A stretch of 6,927 nt of DNA from Desulfohalobiaceae bacterium (GTDB lineage: Bacteria; Desulfobacterota; Desulfovibrionia; Desulfovibrionales; Desulfothermaceae): NCBI GenBank assembly GCA_021737115.1, contig JAIPER010000191.1, positions 1 through 6,927 of the forward strand, written 5' to 3'. Of the stretch, positions 1-5,011 are shown piece after piece. The notes under the pieces are model-generated. The model ran no database searches and was not told the origin of the DNA. It saw only the letters and a program-made list of their open reading frames with translations. Numbering within the stretch: position 1 is the stretch's first letter; every line of letters starts with the position of its first letter. Both the position numbers and the translations under genes were made by a program.

Positions 1-373
1 AGAAGAACTTCAGGCCTACGCCGACGGCGATGGCCGGGAGAGCGGCCTCGGTCAGCTTGAAGGCGATCATCTGGGCGGTGATGGTCGTTCCGATGTTGGC
101 CCCGATGGTCACCCCCACGGCCTGCTGCAGGGTCATGATGCCGGCTCCGACAAACCCGATGAGCATCACGGTGGTGGCTGAGGAGGACTGGATGACTGCG
201 GTCACCCCGGCACCGGTCAAACAGCCGAAGATCCGGTTCGAAGAAACGGCTTTGAGAATCTTTTTGATCTTCCATCCGGCGGCCATTTCCAGGCCTTCGG
301 TCATGGTCCTCATCCCCAGAATAAAAAGCCCCAAACCTCCGATGGTCTGGATCAGAATACCGGTCAACTGCAT
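1..373 (-). CDS. Na+/phosphate cotransporter family protein, N-terminal part (runs off left edge)
   Basis: This integral membrane protein is predicted to import (or export) inorganic phosphate with Na+. The 124 visible residues begin MQLTGILIQTIGGLGLFILG, a first hydrophobic segment. They contain the two signature motifs of the Na/Pi cotransporter family (PF02690): QSSSATT at residues 62-68 and GANIGTT at 91-97, each beside a hydrophobic segment. The ATG at 373-371 is preceded on its own strand by AAGGGG (fwd 382-387) at 8-nt spacing, which supports this start. The frame stays open to the edge, so the rest, often including a C-terminal PhoU-like domain in this family, lies outside. It is divergent from pstS and shares its intergenic region, which fits a phosphate role. 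The family call is firm. The transport direction and the presence of a PhoU domain cannot be seen. Confidence 0.93.
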   Translation of the reverse strand, partial: MQLTGILIQTIGGLGLFILGMRTMTEGLEMAAGWKIKKILKAVSSNRIFGCLTGAGVTAVIQSSSATTVMLIGFVGAGIMTLQQAVGVTIGANIGTTITAQMIAFKLTEAALPAIAVGVGLKFF

Positions 374-412
374 TCAGTTTTCCCCTTTGTGAGCACTTGA
401 GAATCGAATCGG

Positions 413-439
413 GAAAACGGGTTTGCCGGTCCCGTTTTC
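413..439. repeat. Perfect 9-bp inverted repeat (hairpin) in the cotransporter leader
   Basis: The arms GAAAACGGG (413-421) and CCCGTTTTC (431-439) are exact reverse complements separated by 9 nt. On the - strand the hairpin falls in the presumed 5' leader of the cotransporter mRNA, 39 nt before its start codon. Its CCCGTTTT side gives a short T-run, so it could be a weak terminator or attenuator, or a protein-binding operator. The sequence shows only the symmetry; the function is inferred. Confidence 0.5.
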
Positions 440-479
440 AGCAGAAGAAAGTGGATGGCCGAAGACTCTTTTCAAGAAG

Positions 480-505
480 CAGGTGACCTGTTATATTATA
501 TCAGG
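480..505 (-). promoter_or_regulatory. Candidate promoter/operator of the Na/Pi cotransporter gene
   Basis: On the - strand a perfect TATAAT lies at fwd 500-495. There is no good -35 17 nt upstream (GGGTTC at 523-518), which suggests dependence on an activator. The -10 is embedded in a 19-bp near-palindrome with CCTG/CAGG ends (487-505, one mismatched pair). Next to it, overlapping the expected transcription start, is a perfect 11-bp dyad, CAGGTGACCTG (480-490). Symmetry over the -10 and start site is typical of a repressor operator. Transcription from here would give a leader of about 115 nt. Confidence 0.45.
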
Positions 506-593
506 AACCCGTTTACCGAACCCCCTATAAACCATTCACCGTTTCTCAGCAATGACAAATGTTGCCCTTATGATGAATTTTCACAAAATGAGA

Positions 594-622
594 CTGTGAC
601 GCAAATGTCATAGAACTGTAAC
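594..622 (+). promoter_or_regulatory. Pho box: three PhoB half-sites at 11-bp spacing
   Basis: Three direct repeats, CTGTGAC (594-600), ATGTCAT (605-611) and CTGTAAC (616-622), each match 6 of 7 positions of the PhoB half-site consensus CTGTCAT/C. Each is separated from the next by a 4-bp AT-rich spacer. The 7+4 bp period puts PhoB monomers on one face of the helix, so this reads as two overlapping 18-bp Pho boxes. The array lies 62 bp before the pstS start and 10 bp before a -10 element, the arrangement in which PhoB replaces -35 recognition. The likely regulator is the PhoB encoded downstream in this locus. Confidence 0.88.
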
Positions 623-632
623 ACTCTCCGGG

Positions 633-638
633 TAGAAC
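633..638 (+). promoter_or_regulatory. -10 element of the PhoB-dependent pstS promoter
   Basis: TAGAAC matches 4 of 6 positions of TATAAT and begins exactly 10 bp after the last PhoB half-site, the usual spacing in PhoB-activated promoters. No separate -35 hexamer is visible, which is as expected when the Pho box overlaps that region. The transcription start would be near 645, giving a leader of about 40 nt. Confidence 0.6.
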
Positions 639-670
639 TGCTTTCCGTGTTTCGGCAATACCAAACAAAC

Positions 671-676
671 AGGAGG
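671..676 (+). promoter_or_regulatory. Strong ribosome binding site of pstS
   Basis: AGGAGG, a full Shine-Dalgarno match, lies 8 nt before the ATG at 685. It is by far the best ribosome binding site in the window, in keeping with the high level of PstS needed relative to the permease. Confidence 0.9.
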
Positions 677-684
677 TAGCAGTC

Positions 685-1698
685 ATGAAAACAATGCTTC
701 GAATCATTCTGGGTGCCCTGGTCGTGTTCTGCCTTGGTATGGGGCCGGCCCAGGCCAGGGAGCAGGTCAAAATCGTGGGTTCGAGTACGGTCTATCCCTT
801 TTCCGCGTATGTGGCCGAGGAACTGGGGGCCACCACCAGGTATCCCACCCCGGTGGTGGAAGCCACCGGCTCCGGAGGGGGGATGAAGCTCTTTTCAGAA
901 GGTCCGGGAATGGATACTCCGGATATCAGCAATGCCTCCAGGAGGATGAAAAAGAGCGAGTATGAGCGCTGCCAGAAGAACGGGGTCGAGGAGGTCATTG
1001 AGGTCATGTTCGGATACGACGGCATCGCTCTGGCCCAGAACGTTGAAAATCCCCCCCTTCATCTGAGCTTGAAAGACATCACCCTGGCCGTAGCCAGGGA
1101 AGTGCCTCAGGGTGGCGAACTCGTTGAAAATCCCTATAAATACTGGGATGAAATCAACCCGGATCTTGCCCACAGAGAGATCCTGATTTACGGTCCTCCA
1201 ACCACTTCCGGGACCAGGGACGCCTTTGAGGAACTGGTCATGGAAGCGGCCACTGAAGAAATCGAGGCGTACAACGGGGAGTATACTCAAATCCGTTCCG
1301 ACGGGGTCTATGTGCCTTCGGGTGAAAACGACAACCTCATCGTCCAGCGTTTGACCAAAGACCAAGACGCCCTGGGTATTTTCGGCTACAGCTACCTGGA
1401 CGAGAACCGGGATCGGATCCAGGCGGCCTTTATCCAGGGAGTGCAGCCTGAACCCGAGACGATCACTTCGGGAGAGTATCCGGTTTCCAGGAGCCTGTAC
1501 TTCTATGTCAAGGTGGCTCATCTTGACAAGGTGCCCGGGATGCAGGAGTATGTAGATCTGTTTATCTCGGAAAAAATGATAGGAGAGTTTGGCTACTTGA
1601 AAGGTATTGGCTTGATCGCTCTTCCCAAAGAGAAACGCGATGAGATCAGGGAAAAGGTCGAGCAGAGGGATCTGCTGGCCCTTGAAGATCTGAGCTGA
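685..1698 (+). CDS. pstS: Periplasmic phosphate-binding protein PstS
   Basis: PstS captures inorganic phosphate in the periplasm and delivers it to the PstC/PstA permease. The 337-residue product starts with a Sec signal peptide: Lys/Arg at 2-6, a hydrophobic core at 7-19, and probable cleavage after AQA (residue 24). The mature part shows the phosphate-binding loops of the family: GSSTVYPF (32-39), TGSGGGM (61-67), ISNASRRM (81-88), FGYDGI (109-114) and PTTSGTRDAF (172-181). Near the C-terminus, YPVSRSLYFYVK is the usual strand before the last helices. Length is normal for the family. The ATG follows a strong Shine-Dalgarno and a Pho box promoter, so expression should be induced by phosphate starvation. 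A terminator downstream would hold the distal genes at a lower level. Confidence 0.97.
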   Translation: MKTMLRIILGALVVFCLGMGPAQAREQVKIVGSSTVYPFSAYVAEELGATTRYPTPVVEATGSGGGMKLFSEGPGMDTPDISNASRRMKKSEYERCQKNGVEEVIEVMFGYDGIALAQNVENPPLHLSLKDITLAVAREVPQGGELVENPYKYWDEINPDLAHREILIYGPPTTSGTRDAFEELVMEAATEEIEAYNGEYTQIRSDGVYVPSGENDNLIVQRLTKDQDALGIFGYSYLDENRDRIQAAFIQGVQPEPETITSGEYPVSRSLYFYVKVAHLDKVPGMQEYVDLFISEKMIGEFGYLKGIGLIALPKEKRDEIREKVEQRDLLALEDLS

Positions 1699-1723
1699 TT
1701 CAAGACCGGCCTTGCGGATGGTC

Positions 1724-1760
1724 AAGAGGGGGGCGGGAGCAGTGCCGGCTCCCTCTTTTT
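1724..1760 (+). terminator. Intrinsic terminator/attenuator between pstS and pstC
   Basis: A GC-rich hairpin with arms GGGAGC (1735-1740) and GCTCCC (1748-1753) and a 7-nt loop is followed by TCTTTTT. The outer AAGAGGG (1724-1730) can alternatively pair with CCCTCTT (1751-1757), giving a longer stem. It lies 25 nt after the pstS stop and about 30 nt before pstC, where no separate promoter is evident. It most likely acts as a partial terminator that makes pstS mRNA more abundant than pstCA-phoBR mRNA. Confidence 0.82.
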
Positions 1761-1782
1761 ATACGTACCGCGGGCCTTGATC

Positions 1783-1786
1783 GAGG
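1783..1786 (+). promoter_or_regulatory. Ribosome binding site that fixes the TTG start of pstC
   Basis: GAGG lies 6 nt before TTG at 1793. An in-frame TGA at 1778-1780 leaves few other choices. The next in-frame starts (GTG/ATG at 1844-1847) would cut away the first membrane segment and have a poor ribosome binding site. Confidence 0.65.
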
Positions 1787-1792
1787 TTTTCT

Positions 1793-3040
1793 TTGAGTAC
1801 GCAGTATCTGATCCTCTTCTTTTTTTGCGGTCTGGTCCCCCTGGCGGTGATGGCCTATTTTCTGGGCCGCAGAAAGGGCAGGATCTTCAAGGAGGAAGGC
1901 CGGCTCTCTTTTCTGTCCCAGATCGACCAGTTCGGCTGGTACGCCTTGACCTGGATGATCCTGCCCGCTCTCGGGGTCTTTGTCCTGGCCTTTCTGCTGC
2001 ATATCCTGGGTATCATCAGCGTGCCCGCGGTCATTCTGCTCTTCGGGGCCCTGACCGTTGCCCTGGCCGGCCTGGCCCAGGCCCTGCACAGCATTTCCCC
2101 CGGGCTCCGGGCCAGGCAGAAGCTGGAAAAGGTGATCTACTTTTTTTTGTTCCTGGCCGCAGTGATCTCCATTTTGACCACGCTGGGCATCGTCCTCTCG
2201 GTCATCTTCGAAGCCATCAAATTTTTCCAGGTGGTCAGTGTCTGGGAATTCATCAGCGGCACGCAGTGGAGTCCGGACACCGCTTTTCTGCAGGGAGCGG
2301 AACGAGCCGGGGAAGAAGCAGCCAAACCGCAGTTCGGTGCTGTTCCGATCTTTGCCGGGACGTTCATGATCACCTTTATCGCCATGTGCGTGGCCATTCC
2401 GGTGGGCCTGCTCTCGGCCATCTACATGAGCGAGTATGCCGGGGACAAAGTAAGGGCCGTGGCCAAGCCCCTCCTGGAAATCCTGGCCGGCATTCCCACC
2501 GTGGTCTACGGCTTTTTTGCGGCCATCACGGTCAGTCCACTAGTGGTCAGGCTGGCCGAATCCGTCGGCCTCGAGGCCGATTACACCAACGCCCTGGCCC
2601 CGGGTCTGGTCATGGGCATCATGATCATCCCCTTTATCTCCTCCCTGTCCGACGACGTGATCCGGGCCATCCCCCAGAGCCTGCGCGAAGGCTCCTACGC
2701 CCTTGGTCTGACTACGTCGGAAACCATCAAACAGGTCCTTTTGCCGGCCGCCCTGCCGGGTATCGTCTCGGCCTTTCTCCTGGCGGTATCCAGGGCCCTG
2801 GGGGAGACCATGATCGTGGTCATGGCCGCCGGCCTCAGGCCGAACCTGACCATGAATCCCCTGGAGGGAATGACCACGGTCACGGTGCGCATCGTCGACG
2901 CCCTGACCGGGGACCTGGCCTTCGACAGCCTGGAGACCCTGTCCGCTTTTGCCCTGGGCCTGACCCTGCTCTTGATCACCCTGATTTTGAACCTGATCTC
3001 CACCATCGTCATCAGAAAATTCAAGCAGAAATATGAATAA
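1793..3040 (+). CDS. pstC: Phosphate ABC transporter permease PstC (long form)
   Basis: PstC is one of the two membrane subunits forming the phosphate channel of the Pst importer. It is 415 residues, about 100 longer than E. coli PstC. The extra N-terminal part has three hydrophobic segments (about 3-23, 51-74 and 76-97) and resembles the N-terminal extension (DUF3708 type) common in proteobacterial PstC. The permease core follows, with a membrane segment at about 114-138, another at 184-206, and more to the C-terminus. The cytoplasmic coupling loop that contacts the ATPase is at 299-318 (EGSYALG...I...LLP, the EAA motif). GETMIVVMAAG begins at 337. The start is TTG, supported by GAGG and by the membrane segment that begins at once. 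The stop overlaps the pstA start by 8 nt, so translation is probably coupled. A long second frame over the same interval is a GC artefact. Confidence 0.95.
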   Translation: MSTQYLILFFFCGLVPLAVMAYFLGRRKGRIFKEEGRLSFLSQIDQFGWYALTWMILPALGVFVLAFLLHILGIISVPAVILLFGALTVALAGLAQALHSISPGLRARQKLEKVIYFFLFLAAVISILTTLGIVLSVIFEAIKFFQVVSVWEFISGTQWSPDTAFLQGAERAGEEAAKPQFGAVPIFAGTFMITFIAMCVAIPVGLLSAIYMSEYAGDKVRAVAKPLLEILAGIPTVVYGFFAAITVSPLVVRLAESVGLEADYTNALAPGLVMGIMIIPFISSLSDDVIRAIPQSLREGSYALGLTTSETIKQVLLPAALPGIVSAFLLAVSRALGETMIVVMAAGLRPNLTMNPLEGMTTVTVRIVDALTGDLAFDSLETLSAFALGLTLLLITLILNLISTIVIRKFKQKYE

Positions 3041-4199
3041 TTCCGGGAATACGTCCAGCAGACGATTGTATAAGCGCTATCGGGCGGAAAAGAGGTTCAA
3101 GAGTCTCTGCATCCTGGCCCTGTGCCTGGCAGTGGCCTTCCTGGTCACCTTTTTCGCCACCCTGATCAGCAAGGGCTACAGTGCTTTCAGGCAGGCTGAA
3201 CTGCGGGTCGAGATCTCCTTCACCGAACAAAGCAGACAGATGCCCCTGGCTGCGGTGGGCGACGAGGTCCGTTACCTGGTCAGCCGGGGCTGGCTGCGCA
3301 AGGTCCCCCGGATGCTCAAGGAAAATCCGGAGTTGATGGACACAACACAGAAGTACTGGATCGTGGCCGAGGCTGAAGTGGATCAATACCTCAAAGGCAA
3401 AGCAAATAAACTGCGGCCGAAACAGCAAGAGGTCCTAAAGCGTCTTGAGGCTGAGGGGCGGACGCGGCTGGCCTTCAATACCTACTTTTTTCTAAACGGC
3501 GATTCCAAGATACCGGAGATCGCCGGGATCAAATCCGCTTTGATCGGTTCGGTCTATGTCCTTTTCCTGACGCTTTTGTTCAGTTTTCCGGTCGGGGTCA
3601 TGACCGCAGTCTATCTGGAGGAATTCGCCCCGGACAACCGTTTCACCCAGGCCATCGAGGTCAATATCAACAACCTGGCGGCCATCCCCTCCATCCTCTA
3701 CGGATTGCTGGGGCTGGCCATCTTCATCAACACCTTCGGGGTGCCCAGATCCTCGGCCCTGGCCGGCGGCCTGACCCTGGGCCTGATGACTCTTCCGGTG
3801 ATCATCATCACCACCAGGGCGGCCATCCGGGCCGTTCCGGATTCGATTCGTGAAGCGGCTCTGGGAGTGGGGGCTTCCAGATGGCAAATGGTCATCCATC
3901 ATGTCCTGCCCCTGTCCTTTCCGGGCATCCTGACCGGCACGATCATCGGACTGGCCCAGGCCATGGGCGAGACCGCGCCTCTCTTGATTGTGGGCATGAT
4001 GGCCTTTATCCCGGATATACCGGGTTCCTTTACCCAGGCGGCGACCGTGCTCCCGGCCCAGATATACACTTGGTCGTCCTCTTCTCTGAGGGCCTTTGAG
4101 TCACGCACAGCTGCGGCCATTCTGGTCCTTTTGGTTCTGCTTCTGCTCATGAATTTCCTGGCTGTTTATCTGCGTCAAAAATTTCAGAGAAAATGGTAG
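3033..4199 (+). CDS. pstA: Phosphate ABC transporter permease PstA (long form)
   Basis: PstA pairs with PstC to form the Pst permease. It is 388 residues against about 300 in E. coli. One membrane segment (25-47) is followed by a charged, mainly hydrophilic stretch of about 115 residues (48-165), predicted to face the periplasm. The transport core then starts at about 168. The EAA coupling loop is EAALGVGASRW...VLP at 274-293, followed by GLAQAMGETAPLL and a last membrane segment near 360-380. The region 48-165 resembles the N-terminal extra domain (DUF3333 type) of long PstA proteins; this is a family-level inference. The ATG overlaps the end of pstC and has only a weak Shine-Dalgarno, so it likely depends on reinitiation. 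The next gene expected would be pstB, but phoB follows instead. Confidence 0.95.
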   Translation: MNNSGNTSSRRLYKRYRAEKRFKSLCILALCLAVAFLVTFFATLISKGYSAFRQAELRVEISFTEQSRQMPLAAVGDEVRYLVSRGWLRKVPRMLKENPELMDTTQKYWIVAEAEVDQYLKGKANKLRPKQQEVLKRLEAEGRTRLAFNTYFFLNGDSKIPEIAGIKSALIGSVYVLFLTLLFSFPVGVMTAVYLEEFAPDNRFTQAIEVNINNLAAIPSILYGLLGLAIFINTFGVPRSSALAGGLTLGLMTLPVIIITTRAAIRAVPDSIREAALGVGASRWQMVIHHVLPLSFPGILTGTIIGLAQAMGETAPLLIVGMMAFIPDIPGSFTQAATVLPAQIYTWSSSSLRAFESRTAAAILVLLVLLLLMNFLAVYLRQKFQRKW

Positions 4200-4202
4200 A
4201 CT

Positions 4203-4928
4203 ATGTCTTCTGAAGTAATTTTGATTGTCGAAGATGAAGTCGACATCCTGAATCTCCTGCAATATACCTTCGAGAACGAGGGATTTGTGACCCATGGCTT
4301 TGTAAACGGTGAAGAGGCCCTGGAACAGGCAGCAGACATTGGGCCGGACATCATCGTCCTGGATCTGATGCTTCCCGGTATGGACGGACTCAAGGTCTGC
4401 CACAGGCTCAAGACCAAAACACGGACCAGGGATATTCCCCTGATCATGCTCACGGCCAAAAGCGAGGTTGAAGACAGGATCACCGGTCTCGAGCACGGGG
4501 CCGACGATTATCTGAGCAAGCCTTTCAGTCCCAGGGAGCTGGTCCTGCGGGTCAAGGGGCTGCTGCGCAGAAAAGGACAGATCCAGAACGAGGCCTCGCA
4601 CTGGCAATCGGAAGGATTGTCCGTGGATTTCGATTCATTCCTGGTCAAAACAGACAAAGAAGAGGTTTCGCTGACCAGCACTGAATTCAACATACTGTCC
4701 TCCCTGATCCGGTCCAGGGGGCGGGTCCTGAACCGGGAACAGCTTCTGGATCAGGTTTGGGGCTATGATTTCGAAGGCTATGCCCGGACTGTGGATACCC
4801 ACATGCACCGGCTGCGGCACAAACTGGGGGCATACGGTGACTGGATCGAGACGGTCAGGGGGATCGGCTACCGCTTCAAACCGAAAAACCTGCCTTCTGG
4901 GTCGAATCAGAGCAACGCGGAAACATAG
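4203..4928 (+). CDS. phoB: Phosphate regulon response regulator PhoB
   Basis: This is an OmpR/PhoB-class transcription factor of 241 residues. The receiver domain (about 4-122) has the acidic pair E10/D11, the phosphoacceptor D54 in IIVLDLMLPGMDG, T84 in MLTAK, and K106 in SKPF. The C-terminal winged helix (about 132-232) carries LTSTEFNIL, REQLLDQVWG, the recognition helix RTVDTHMHRLRHKLG (195-209) and the wing TVRGIGYRF, all close to the PhoB pattern. When phosphorylated by PhoR it should bind the Pho box at 594-622. The ATG lies 3 nt after the pstA stop with only a weak ribosome binding site, so it is probably coupled to pstA. This makes phoB part of its own regulon. The phoR neighbour and the Pst genes upstream favour PhoB over other family members. 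Confidence 0.94.
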   Translation: MSSEVILIVEDEVDILNLLQYTFENEGFVTHGFVNGEEALEQAADIGPDIIVLDLMLPGMDGLKVCHRLKTKTRTRDIPLIMLTAKSEVEDRITGLEHGADDYLSKPFSPRELVLRVKGLLRRKGQIQNEASHWQSEGLSVDFDSFLVKTDKEEVSLTSTEFNILSSLIRSRGRVLNREQLLDQVWGYDFEGYARTVDTHMHRLRHKLGAYGDWIETVRGIGYRFKPKNLPSGSNQSNAET

Positions 4929-4966
4929 TCTTTCCCGCGGCTCATTCAGATGCAAGGAAAGCTGCC

Positions 4967-5011
4967 TTTGAACCGTGAACTTGGAACCGTGAACTTGGAA
5001 CCGTGAATATT
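4967..5011 (+). repeat. Tandem repeat (14-bp unit = two heptamers) between phoB and phoR
   Basis: Three copies of a 14-bp unit, TTKGAACCGTGAAY, lie at 4967-4980, 4981-4994 and 4995-5008, with only one or two changes between copies. Read from 4970 it is an alternation of heptamers, GAACCGT and GAACTTG, so the base period is 7. Each 14-bp unit contains GTGA. The third GTG (5003) is the upstream candidate start of phoR, and the TGA triplets at 4976, 4990 and 5004 fall in three different frames. Confidence 0.9.

Larger units (their letters stand above)
374..684. other. Divergent intergenic region between the Na/Pi cotransporter and pstS
   Basis: This 311-bp region has no convincing gene. Toward the left it holds a perfect 9-bp inverted repeat (413-439). 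In the middle is an AT-rich block with nested palindromes and a - strand TATAAT (480-505). On the right are the PhoB half-sites, -10 and ribosome binding site of pstS. A 13-bp AT-rich dyad, ATTTTCACAAAAT (577-589), lies just upstream of the first PhoB half-site and may act as an UP-like or flexible element, but I assign it no function. Confidence 0.8.

Noticed and set aside
30..392. Forward open frame of 120 codons at the left edge
   Set aside because: It is the complement of the Na/Pi cotransporter gene, whose - strand frame carries QSSSATT and GANIGTT. The forward product shows no family motif.
552..558. Single PhoB-like half-site on the - strand (TTGTCAT)
   Set aside because: It has no partner 11 bp on either side and lies about 50 bp from the - strand -10, so it is not supported as a Pho box for the cotransporter.
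895..1725. Reverse open frame of 276 codons antisense to pstS
   Set aside because: It has no ribosome binding site or recognisable motif and mirrors the pstS codons. It is best explained by codon bias.
1777..3036. Forward open frame of 419 codons overlapping pstC
   Set aside because: The product is Gly/Arg/Pro/His-rich with no membrane segments, as expected of an off-frame reading of GC-rich DNA. The frame starting at 1793 gives a clear PstC.
4930..4961. Inverted repeat CTTTCC/GGAAAG after phoB
   Set aside because: It has only 6 bp with a 20-nt loop and no T-run, which is too weak to call a terminator.
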